Assembly (NCBI GenBank): GCA_964393115.1
Contig: CAYMST010000126.1
Coordinates: forward strand, 1-13,590
DNA length: 13,590 nucleotides
Direction: 5' to 3'
Source: CAYMST01 sp964393115
GTDB lineage: Bacteria; Bacteroidota; Bacteroidia; Cytophagales; Cyclobacteriaceae
Both the position numbers and the translations under genes were made by a program. Below, one piece after another: positions 7,629 to 13,590 of this stretch; positions within the stretch are counted from its first letter, which is position 1; every line of letters begins with the position of its first letter. Under the pieces are notes generated by a model that made no database searches, was not told the DNA's origin, and saw only the letters and a list, made by a program, of their open reading frames with translations.

Positions 7629-8855
7629 ATGGTTTTTTCCTCTATTACATCCTTAATCCAACCATTAATCGGCCATACATACAAGTGGCCTTTAATTTTC
7701 ACAATAGCCCTTTCTACGCAAGTCCTGGAAGGTATTTCTCAAAGAATTAAAGTTCCTAATGGTGTATATGCTCTCAATGAGCAAACTATTGAGTATTACC
7801 ACCTCTTAGCCGAGGATAACGACAATAACATATGCTTCTCTCCTGTAAGCCTACTCAAGACGCTGAAAGCTGTTGAAATAGGTACTCTACCTGCTATTGG
7901 TAGTGAATTAAGAACTCAGGTAACCGGATTGACAGAACTCAATAACTATACCGAAGACTTTCAAAAATGGAAAGAACTTTCTTCCAAGAAAAATGATGAT
8001 TTGGTATTAGAAACAAACGCCATGGTATATCAAGCAGGTATCAGGCTGTCTACAGATTTCGTTTCTGAAATGGCATCAAAAAGATTCGTGCGTCCAATAC
8101 GGACAGACTTACAAATCGGAAAAAACAAGAGTATTGAACGAATTAATGATCTAATATATGAGCGCTCCAATCACCGGACAACTGGATTCTTAGACTCACT
8201 CGATATACCACAGGGCTCACCTTTTTTTACATTTAGTTCCGTCAGTGCAGAAAGTAATTGGCAAGCGGAATTTCCATTAAAAGATTCCAAAGTAGGGAAA
8301 TTCTTTGGAAAGGCAAATACAGCAAATGAAGTTACCTACATGAAAGGTTCAGGGACCTACTTCTTCTTCGAAGATGATATCGTGGATATCATTGAGATAC
8401 CTTTCTCGGGAAAACGTTTTTCACTTTTAATATTCCTATCTCCAGATATCCAGGGCTTTGAAAGTCTCTTATTAGGAGAAAACTATCATTTGTGGACATC
8501 AAGGTTATGGGCAACCAGGTTCCGATCAGTGGAAATACCTAAAGTAAAATTGACTGGAAACCATTTGCTTAAGCGCCATTTAGAAGACATGGAGGTTACT
8601 AAGCCATTTAAGCCAACACCCTATTTTCGGAAGATGACATCATACGAACCTATGTTTATCGAAGAGATCTTTCATCACGCAGAACTCAACCTATCAGAGT
8701 TTGGACAAAAACCGGATACCACCTCATTCAGAGCCTTAAGGCAGAGTGTTAAGCCCCCCACAAAAACGCTTCGTATTGATAGACCATTCTTCTATGTAGT
8801 TAAAAGCAATATGTCGGAGCTTATTCTCTTAATTGGACGATTTATGCATCCCTGA
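7629..8855 (+). CDS. Serpin-family protein with non-canonical reactive-loop hinge
   Basis: The 408-residue length matches a complete serpin domain plus an N-terminal extension. Serpin landmarks appear in order: shutter/helix B segment NICFSPVSLLKTLKAVEIGT (67-86); strand-3A-type LVLETNAMVYQAGIRLSTDF; INDLIYERSNHRTTGFLDSL; ESNWQAEFPL; breach/strand region EPMFIEEIFHHAELNLSEFG (340-359); and C-terminal LRIDRPFFYVVKSNMSELILLIGRFMHP. Serpins normally trap proteases by inserting their reactive loop into sheet A. Here the hinge after Gly359 (P15) reads QKPDTTSF instead of a Thr plus small/Ala-rich run, with Lys at P13 and Pro at P12. By gapless alignment to alpha-1-antitrypsin, P1 would be Ser373 (P1' Val374). 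I infer that it may not be inhibitory. A short hydrophobic segment (20-29) could be a weak signal or anchor. It overlaps the convergent P450 by 14 nt. Confidence 0.85.
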   Translation: MVFSSITSLIQPLIGHTYKWPLIFTIALSTQVLEGISQRIKVPNGVYALNEQTIEYYHLLAEDNDNNICFSPVSLLKTLKAVEIGTLPAIGSELRTQVTGLTELNNYTEDFQKWKELSSKKNDDLVLETNAMVYQAGIRLSTDFVSEMASKRFVRPIRTDLQIGKNKSIERINDLIYERSNHRTTGFLDSLDIPQGSPFFTFSSVSAESNWQAEFPLKDSKVGKFFGKANTANEVTYMKGSGTYFFFEDDIVDIIEIPFSGKRFSLLIFLSPDIQGFESLLLGENYHLWTSRLWATRFRSVEIPKVKLTGNHLLKRHLEDMEVTKPFKPTPYFRKMTSYEPMFIEEIFHHAELNLSEFGQKPDTTSFRALRQSVKPPTKTLRIDRPFFYVVKSNMSELILLIGRFMHP

Positions 8856-10128
8856 GCTCTAGATTAAGTGACATTCCTCCTCTTGCCCTTAAGCTTAATG
8901 CTATTAGGTAAGTAGGGTCTGTCTTGTCATTAATGGTAAGTTTAAAGCTCCTCAAAATATTCTTTATGATAATCACCATCTCCATAAGTGCCAACTGCAT
9001 GCCAATACAAACTCTTGGACCAGTGCTAAAGGGGATGTATAAAAACTTGTTACTCCGTAAATCAAAGTGTTCGAAACGAGCCGGGTCAAATTCTTCAGAG
9101 TTCTCCCAATACTTCGGTGTACGATGTAATATCAATGGTGACAACGTCACATAGGCACCTTTGGGGATATGATACCCACCTAGTGAATCATCCCGTGTTG
9201 CTACTTTACCAATTAACGGTATCGGAGGATATAGGCGCAGAGACTCATATATGAAATGTAATACCCCCTCATATTCCCACCAATCCTTTTCTTCCTTACA
9301 TTCCTCCCATAGCTTATTTTGCCAATCGGGATATTTCGCAAGGTGATAAACGATGTACGCCAGAGAAGTAACCGTGGTCTCATGTCCAGCGAGAAACTGT
9401 GTCATCACATGATCCCTAATTTCCTTATACTCTAATGGCTTCCCTGTCTCTTCATCTACTTCCTGGATCAATGAGGCTAAGAGATCATCTCCTTCAACAA
9501 ACCCTATTTTCTTTTGTGCTAGTTTTTCATCTATATAACGAACAACGATTTCTTCCAATGCCGCCATCGAAGATTTAAACTTCTTATTTCCCGGCGTATC
9601 CTGACTTAAATCAAGGGGGTTAGGATGAAATACCCGAACGCTGATAAATTTTAGAATAAATGGGAAATTATCAATTATAATCTTGGCCTCATCAGTGGCT
9701 TTAATACCCAAAAGAGTTCTGCAAATTACAGCGAGCGTTATTTTGACAAACTCATTATGCACTTGAATGGTATCACTTGTTTTTAACGACCTTTTCCAGT
9801 TCTCCACAAGTTCCAAGCTTAACCCCTCTATATCTTGAGCAAAATCATTGATCTTATGTCTATTAAAAGAAGGCTGAGTCATTCTTCTTTGCCACAACCA
9901 ATCATCACCCCCGGTAACCGTCAAAAGACCATTTCCAATGACATGTCTTAGTTCCTTATAAAAATCACTTTTATGATAGACCTTGTGTTTTTTTTGTAGC
10001 ACCTGTTGGATCAGTTCAGGTGAATTTATAAAAAAGTGTAGTTCTCCATCTACCTCATATTTGGAGATACTTCCATTTTCCTCATACTGTCTGGAAAGGA
10101 AGTCTATGAGCGCATTACTGTAAATCAT
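8842..10128 (-). CDS. Cytochrome P450
   Basis: This complete 428-residue P450 lacks a membrane anchor and so is soluble. It has the C-helix WLWQR (77-81), the I-helix oxygen-activating motif AGHETT (247-252), ExxR (Glu295-Arg298 in ESLRLYPP), the PERF-like region FDPARF (347-352), and the heme loop FSTGPRVCIG with cysteine ligand Cys374. It would insert one oxygen atom into an organic substrate using electrons from a ferredoxin or reductase that is not encoded nearby. The overall style (QPSFNRHKINDFA, HRTPKYWENSEEFDPARF) resembles bacterial relatives of the CYP4/CYP102 group, which often act on fatty acids or isoprenoids. The substrate is not readable from sequence. The start is fixed: an in-frame TAG lies 15 nt upstream of the ATG with no other start between. 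Its 3' end overlaps the serpin gene tail to tail. Confidence 0.95.
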   Translation of the reverse strand: MIYSNALIDFLSRQYEENGSISKYEVDGELHFFINSPELIQQVLQKKHKVYHKSDFYKELRHVIGNGLLTVTGGDDWLWQRRMTQPSFNRHKINDFAQDIEGLSLELVENWKRSLKTSDTIQVHNEFVKITLAVICRTLLGIKATDEAKIIIDNFPFILKFISVRVFHPNPLDLSQDTPGNKKFKSSMAALEEIVVRYIDEKLAQKKIGFVEGDDLLASLIQEVDEETGKPLEYKEIRDHVMTQFLAGHETTVTSLAYIVYHLAKYPDWQNKLWEECKEEKDWWEYEGVLHFIYESLRLYPPIPLIGKVATRDDSLGGYHIPKGAYVTLSPLILHRTPKYWENSEEFDPARFEHFDLRSNKFLYIPFSTGPRVCIGMQLALMEMVIIIKNILRSFKLTINDKTDPTYLIALSLRARGGMSLNLELRDA

Positions 10129-10158
10129 TGAGTTGAGTTGCTATGACTTGCAATCCAA

Positions 10159-10213
10159 CTATCAAGACTCGCTAAAAAGTTAAGCATAGCACAACGTTGA
10201 AGAGTCTTGATAG
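10159..10213. repeat. 12-bp perfect inverted repeat with 31-nt spacer
   Basis: CTATCAAGACTC (10159-10170) and GAGTCTTGATAG (10202-10213) are exact reverse complements. The spacer holds a smaller GCTA...TAGC pair (10171-10190) and an AACGTT palindrome (10193-10198). It lies between the four-helix protein stop and the P450 start, both on the minus strand. There is no T-run on either side, so it is not a classical intrinsic terminator. It could be a 3' mRNA-end hairpin, an operator or a leader structure for the P450. Confidence 0.7.
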
Positions 10214-10236
10214 CAGATTACTTTGAATTCTATTAA

Positions 10237-10689
10237 CTACAGTCCTCTAAAGAGTCTTCCAGCCTGATCAAAAGGAATTCGAGAGAGCATAACGATCATG
10301 GCAATGGTAAAAAATATCGCCTGAGCCTTAAACTTACCTTTTGAGGTTGCTGCCTTTTTTGATTTCTTAGCCCCTATCTCGATCAGTGCAATACCGACAA
10401 TCATAGCAAATAAATGCTCTACCATCCAGTAGCGAAGTCCCGAATTTTTCATTGCTCCACCAAAATCTTCAAACCCTGCTTGAGTTATCGGACTAAATAC
10501 AAAATACAACAAGAGCCCTAGGACAAATTGCAAACGCATAGCCATCGCAAAAACTTTAGTTAATGAGGCGTCCTTCTTAGTGAAGTCACCTCCGTTCATC
10601 CCGATAAAAGATTTTACAATAACGATGAGTCCAACTATTAATATAATCCAGCGAACCCAAGAATGCGCAAATAGAAAAAATTGATACAT
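10237..10689 (-). CDS. Four-helix conserved membrane protein of unknown function
   Basis: With ATG at 10689 the product has 150 residues and four hydrophobic helices: about 3-26 (FFLFAHSWVRWIILIVGLIVIV), 47-66 (FAMAMRLQFVLGLLLYFVFS), 90-108 (VEHLFAMIVGIALIEIG) and 121-138. His and Arg residues in or near the helices (HSWVRW, MRLQF, VEHLF, SRIPF) are the kind that could bind heme or a quinone. From memory, similar short proteins occur widely in Bacteroidota, sometimes loosely labelled cytochrome b-like, but no function is established. An earlier in-frame ATG at 10707 lies inside the -7 promoter box, so a transcript starting there could not use it. This argues for the 10689 start. It lies upstream of the P450 on the same strand, with 108 nt and an inverted repeat between them. 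Confidence 0.78.
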   Translation of the reverse strand: MYQFFLFAHSWVRWIILIVGLIVIVKSFIGMNGGDFTKKDASLTKVFAMAMRLQFVLGLLLYFVFSPITQAGFEDFGGAMKNSGLRYWMVEHLFAMIVGIALIEIGAKKSKKAATSKGKFKAQAIFFTIAMIVMLSRIPFDQAGRLFRGL

Positions 10690-10704
10690 GAAATAAATTT
10701 TGAA

Positions 10705-10738
10705 CAAATTTAATCAGCGGTAGGCAGTTACACGGCAA
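10705..10738 (-). promoter_or_regulatory. Putative Bacteroidota-type promoter for the four-helix membrane protein
   Basis: On the minus strand an exact TAAATTTG (-7 box TAnnTTTG, plus coordinates 10705-10712) is preceded by TTG (10736-10738) with a 23-nt spacer. This is at the upper end of the 17-23 nt range described for Bacteroidota. Transcription would begin near 10698, giving a 5' leader of about 10 nt before ATG 10689. Confidence 0.5.
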
Positions 10739-10971
10739 TGAAGGATAACTAATTACACAAAGCTTTTTTGGGCTAGCCTGTACTACAGAAGCCAAATCAA
10801 TCTTAATCAGAACTCACCTAATACAGTATTCAAAATTCAACTACTCAAATACCTATCACGAGACGTAAAAGCATCTTATTTTGATTTATGAATAGACTTC
10901 AAAAAAGTTGAATGTAACTGTCTAATACCCATATTTTCGAAAATGCTATATATATCCTTGCATTGTATCGA

Positions 10972-11031
10972 AAAATAAGAATGTCAATCTTTGGGGAAAC
11001 CTTTCATAACATATTCTAGAGTTCTTATTTT
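10972..11031. repeat. 10-bp inverted repeat upstream of the nuclease gene
   Basis: AAAATAAGAA (10972-10981) and TTCTTATTTT (11022-11031) are exact reverse complements, 40 nt apart. The right arm falls between the proposed -33 and -7 elements of the nuclease promoter, a position that would suit an operator pair. The arms are AT-rich, so chance is a real possibility. Confidence 0.5.
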
Positions 11032-11044
11032 CACAGTAGGTTTG
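11014..11044 (+). promoter_or_regulatory. Putative promoter of the nuclease gene
   Basis: An exact TAGGTTTG (11037-11044) fits the Bacteroidota -7 consensus. Twenty nt upstream is TTC (11014-11016), one base away from the TTG -33 element. Transcription would start near 11051, about 12 nt before the ATG at 11063. A second weaker option is TTG 10963-10965 with AATCTTTG 10986-10993. Confidence 0.4.
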
Positions 11045-11062
11045 CCCGGCAAATGAGACAAA

Positions 11063-12136
11063 ATGGCTAAGAGAAAAACAACTTCTAGGAGAAATACAAG
11101 CAGCAAAAAGAAGGCTCCTACTAAAAAGACTGGAACCAGGATTCTACCTCTTCTTATCATTGTGATTATCGTAGTCGGTTTATGGTTGGCAGCGACCTAT
11201 TCGTTAAATAATTTCAATCCTTCGGACAACGTCGCTCAATCAAAAGAGACCGTTCATCCTGGGAGTAAGACACCAGAAAAAAAACATGTTCAAGAAAGGA
11301 GCAGTAGCTCTAAGCCTGGCGAGCAACCTTCTGATGATAATCTAGAAAAAGCCAAATCCATCAAATCTCCAAAACTTGAGGTTAATGAAACCATTAATGA
11401 TGATGTACCTCAGTATAGCGATATTAACGATTACTACTTCACCACGGCATTTGATTTCGCTTGGCCGAAATATGACATGGAAGAGCAGATCGTGGAACAC
11501 GAAGGTTTCACACTCTCCTACGACGAAAAGTATGAGCAACCCATTTGGGTGGCCTACAAACTAACCAAGGAAAGATTGGAAAATAAAGTGGCCAAACGAA
11601 CTGATAACTTTCGAGAAGACCCCAATATATCCTCGGAATCAGCAACACTAAATGACTATAAGAAATCTGGGTATGACAGAGGTCACTTAGCTCCTGCGGC
11701 TGATTTCTCTTATTCTAAAGAGTCAATGAGTTCCACGTTCTATTTATCCAACATGTCTCCACAACTGCCAAATTTCAACAGGGGGATTTGGAAGATTCTG
11801 GAGGAGCAGGTTCGGTCTTGGGCGACCCAAAACAATGAACTATTTGTAGTGACAGGGCCCATATTCCAAGGGAAGCCAAAAGATAAAATCGGCCGTAACA
11901 AAGTAGGTGTACCTACGCATTACTATAAAGTGATCTTAGATATCCAACCTCCTGAAGTTAAAGGCATTGGATTTATACTAGAGCATAAGAAGTATGCTGA
12001 CCCTAAGAGTTTTTTTACCTATGCCGTCTCTATTGATAAAGTTGAGGAGATGACGGGATTAGATTTCTTTCCCAATATCCCAAATAACTTAGAGGATGAA
12101 ATCGAAGAAAATCTCTACGTGAATCGCTGGAAGTAA
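11063..12136 (+). CDS. Membrane-anchored DNA/RNA non-specific endonuclease (NUC1/EndoG family)
   Basis: The 357-residue protein has three parts. Residues 1-26 form a strongly basic tail with 11 Lys/Arg and no acidic residue. One membrane helix follows (27-45, ILPLLIIVIIVVGLWLAAT). The rest is a Ser/Pro/Lys/Glu-rich linker (50-115) and a beta-beta-alpha metal nuclease domain (about 145-340). The family motif DRGHLAPAAD holds the general base His208. NMSPQLPNFNRGIW supplies the metal ligand Asn239, and Glu247 follows at the same distance as in Serratia nuclease (Asn119/Glu127). The positive-inside rule places the catalytic domain outside the inner membrane, where it could degrade extracellular or periplasmic nucleic acids for nutrients or defence. 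All catalytic residues are present. Its stop lies 5 nt from that of the convergent kinase. It is not obviously linked to its neighbours. Confidence 0.92.
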   Translation: MAKRKTTSRRNTSSKKKAPTKKTGTRILPLLIIVIIVVGLWLAATYSLNNFNPSDNVAQSKETVHPGSKTPEKKHVQERSSSSKPGEQPSDDNLEKAKSIKSPKLEVNETINDDVPQYSDINDYYFTTAFDFAWPKYDMEEQIVEHEGFTLSYDEKYEQPIWVAYKLTKERLENKVAKRTDNFREDPNISSESATLNDYKKSGYDRGHLAPAADFSYSKESMSSTFYLSNMSPQLPNFNRGIWKILEEQVRSWATQNNELFVVTGPIFQGKPKDKIGRNKVGVPTHYYKVILDIQPPEVKGIGFILEHKKYADPKSFFTYAVSIDKVEEMTGLDFFPNIPNNLEDEIEENLYVNRWK

Positions 12137-12141
12137 CAGAA

Positions 12142-13590
12142 TTAAGATTTCGTGTTACCGGCAATAACCAATTTCAGTTTCTGAGGTTCAAACGGCTTCG
12201 CTAAAAAATCGTCCATACCAAAAGCGACTGTCTTTTGCTTGATTTCTGGAAGTGCGTCAGCTGTTAAAGCCACTATGGGAATATTTTTCACTTCTTCATC
12301 TTCAAGGCTTCGAATAGCGATGCTTGTCTCATAGCCATCCATGACCGGCATTTGAAGATCTAATAGCACAATATCAAACTGCTGTTCAGCAAGCTTTTCA
12401 AGCGCTTCCTTTCCATGATTAGCTAAAACCACCGTACAATCCCATTTTTTGAGGAATTTCGAGGCTACAATTTGATTGACCTTATTGTCTTCTACTAACA
12501 AAACTCGTGTACCTGCAATATTGGCATCACCTACCTTGCGCACGATGCCTTTTTTGGCTGCAGTATCAGATTTTTTGATTTCCAAGGTAAAAAAGAACTT
12601 CGCTCCTTTACCCAATTCGCTTTCTACAAAAAGGTCACACCCTTGAAGGTTTAATATCTTTTGAGCAATTGATAGCCCCAAGCCAGTTCCGGTTGGGACA
12701 AACTCCTCATCATCTTTTACTTGAGCAAAACGCTTAAATATTCTTGCCAGTTGTTCTTTTGGAATCCCTGGTCCAGAATCCTTAACTTCAAAATAAATTT
12801 TAGCATGTTGCGAAAAATCTTCGGCACAAGAAACACTCAATTCTACTCCCCCGACTTCGGTAAACTTAACCGCGTTACTGATTAAGTTTGTCAAGACCTG
12901 TCCAATACGAACGGGATCAGCCAAAAAGTTATCCGGTATATTTTCCTGTAAATGACAGTTTAATGCAATATTTTTTTTCTTGGCCTTTTGGTAGTGAGTG
13001 GCAATCACTCGTTTTATAAGCTCATCCAAGGAAAAGACACGCTCTTCAAATTCTACATGACCCGCATTGATTTTAGAATAGTCAAGTATATCATTGAGAA
13101 TCACCAAAAGTCCCTCAGTAGAATGCCTCATCAGCCTTAGGGACTCTTCTTGGTCTGGTCTAGGGTTCTCTTCTAAAAGGAGCTCTATTGTACCAAATAA
13201 ACCGTTCATTGGAGTCCTTATCTCATGACTCATTGTTGAAAGAAAATCTTCCTTAGCCCTAGAAGCTCTCTCTGCCCTATCTTTTGCTTGTAGCAGTTGT
13301 CTTTCGTACTCTTTTCTATCTGAAATATCTCTAATGAAGACTGTATACAATTTGGATTGCCCAACGGTATGAGCCACTATTGACAACTCAAGTGGAATGA
13401 GTTCACCACTTCTAGTAACCCCATCTTCCTCAAATCGTTTATTCTGGGCTTCTAGTTCCTTTTTGTTAAAGTAGATCTTAAGTGCCCTTTCAAAACGAGC
13501 ACGCTTGTTTTCAGGTAATACCAAACCTGATAACATTTGACCAATCACTTCATCGCTCTTCCAACCAAATATTTTCTCTGCTTGTGTGTT
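12142..13590 (-). CDS. Hybrid sensor histidine kinase (PAS - HisKA - HATPase - receiver), 5'-truncated by window edge
   Basis: The minus-strand frame stays open to the window edge. A GTG at 13548 lies inside the PAS domain (NTQAEKIFGWKSDEVIGQML precedes and includes it), so the true start is outside. Domains from the edge: the end of a PAS/PAC domain finishing in YTVFIRDISDRKEYE; HisKA with phospho-acceptor His in TMSHEIRTPMNGLFG (nt 13225-13227); HATPase_c with NLISNAVKFT, KDSGPGI and GTGLGLSIAQKI; and a receiver with VEDNKVNQ, phospho-acceptor Asp in LLDLQMPVMDG, the conserved Thr in ALTAD and Lys in LAKPF. All required residues are present. The visible architecture equals that of the kinase at 3095-4654, so the two are probably distant paralogues. 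No partner regulator lies nearby. An input domain may exist beyond the edge. Confidence 0.93.
   Translation of the reverse strand, partial: NTQAEKIFGWKSDEVIGQMLSGLVLPENKRARFERALKIYFNKKELEAQNKRFEEDGVTRSGELIPLELSIVAHTVGQSKLYTVFIRDISDRKEYERQLLQAKDRAERASRAKEDFLSTMSHEIRTPMNGLFGTIELLLEENPRPDQEESLRLMRHSTEGLLVILNDILDYSKINAGHVEFEERVFSLDELIKRVIATHYQKAKKKNIALNCHLQENIPDNFLADPVRIGQVLTNLISNAVKFTEVGGVELSVSCAEDFSQHAKIYFEVKDSGPGIPKEQLARIFKRFAQVKDDEEFVPTGTGLGLSIAQKILNLQGCDLFVESELGKGAKFFFTLEIKKSDTAAKKGIVRKVGDANIAGTRVLLVEDNKVNQIVASKFLKKWDCTVVLANHGKEALEKLAEQQFDIVLLDLQMPVMDGYETSIAIRSLEDEEVKNIPIVALTADALPEIKQKTVAFGMDDFLAKPFEPQKLKLVIAGNTKS

Larger units (their letters stand above)
10690..11062. other. 373-nt divergent control region before the nuclease gene
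   Basis: No ORF here looks real; the minus-strand frame across 10586-10795 is a shadow of the membrane protein gene. The region is AT-rich. It holds the putative promoters at 10705-10738 and 11014-11044, a 12-bp palindrome ATTTTCGAAAAT (10933-10944), and a 10-bp inverted repeat (10972-10981 / 11022-11031). The part from about 10745 to 10930 shows nothing I can name. Confidence 0.6.

Noticed and set aside
10159..10213. Calling the 12-bp inverted repeat an intrinsic terminator
   Set aside because: Neither strand has a T-run after the stem and the loop is 31 nt, so it is listed as a repeat only.
10586..10795. 69-aa minus-strand ORF across the membrane protein start
   Set aside because: It overlaps the real membrane protein gene in another frame and shows no recognisable protein features.
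1..13590. CRISPR array, tRNA, rRNA or insertion sequence
   Set aside because: No regularly spaced repeats, cloverleaf sequence, transposase motif or terminal repeat with target duplication was seen by eye on either strand.

Overview
The window looks like a chromosomal segment of a marine-type Bacteroidota, most likely order Cytophagales. The basis is AT-rich DNA, weak or absent Shine-Dalgarno sequences, matches to the Bacteroidota promoter form (TTG about 17-23 nt before TAnnTTTG), and hybrid sensor kinases next to lipid-type enzymes. This placement is inference; there is no rRNA or marker gene. I found no tRNA, rRNA, CRISPR array, insertion sequence or phage gene.

Layout. (1) Nt 1-2774, plus strand: the end of an operon coding a nearly complete acyl-chain elongation set. 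It holds an enoyl-ACP-reductase-like SDR (5' end outside the window), a FabZ-like dehydratase, a FabF-like ketosynthase and a dedicated acyl carrier protein, closed by a textbook intrinsic terminator. (2) Nt 2863-3093: a small unknown ORF. (3) Nt 3095-6228, minus strand: a cytoplasmic PAS/histidine kinase/receiver hybrid and, upstream of it, a Rossmann-fold protein with a C-terminal DUF2867 domain. (4) Nt 6477-8855, plus strand: a membrane family-2 glycosyltransferase followed 9 nt later by a serpin-fold protein whose reactive-loop hinge does not look inhibitory. (5) Nt 8842-10689, minus strand: a cytochrome P450 that overlaps the serpin tail by 14 nt, an inverted repeat, and a four-helix membrane protein with a good promoter. 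(6) Nt 11063-12136, plus strand: a membrane-anchored DNA/RNA non-specific nuclease, preceded by a 373-nt control region. (7) Nt 12142-13590, minus strand: a second hybrid histidine kinase, cut by the window edge.

How the genes work together. Only region 1 is clearly one pathway: ketosynthase, dehydratase, enoyl reductase and ACP can carry out an elongation cycle if a ketoreductase is supplied from elsewhere. The product is not readable from the sequence. The glycosyltransferase and serpin are probably co-transcribed. The P450, DUF2867 protein and glycosyltransferase could act on lipids or pigments, but nothing here proves a link. Three convergent gene pairs meet with gaps of 1 and 5 nt and an overlap of 14 nt, with no visible terminators, so antisense read-through is likely.

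The least ordinary items are the serpin with its non-canonical hinge beside a glycosyltransferase, the compact four-gene elongation module with an atypical ACP serine motif, and the inverted repeats at 10159-10213 and 10972-11031.
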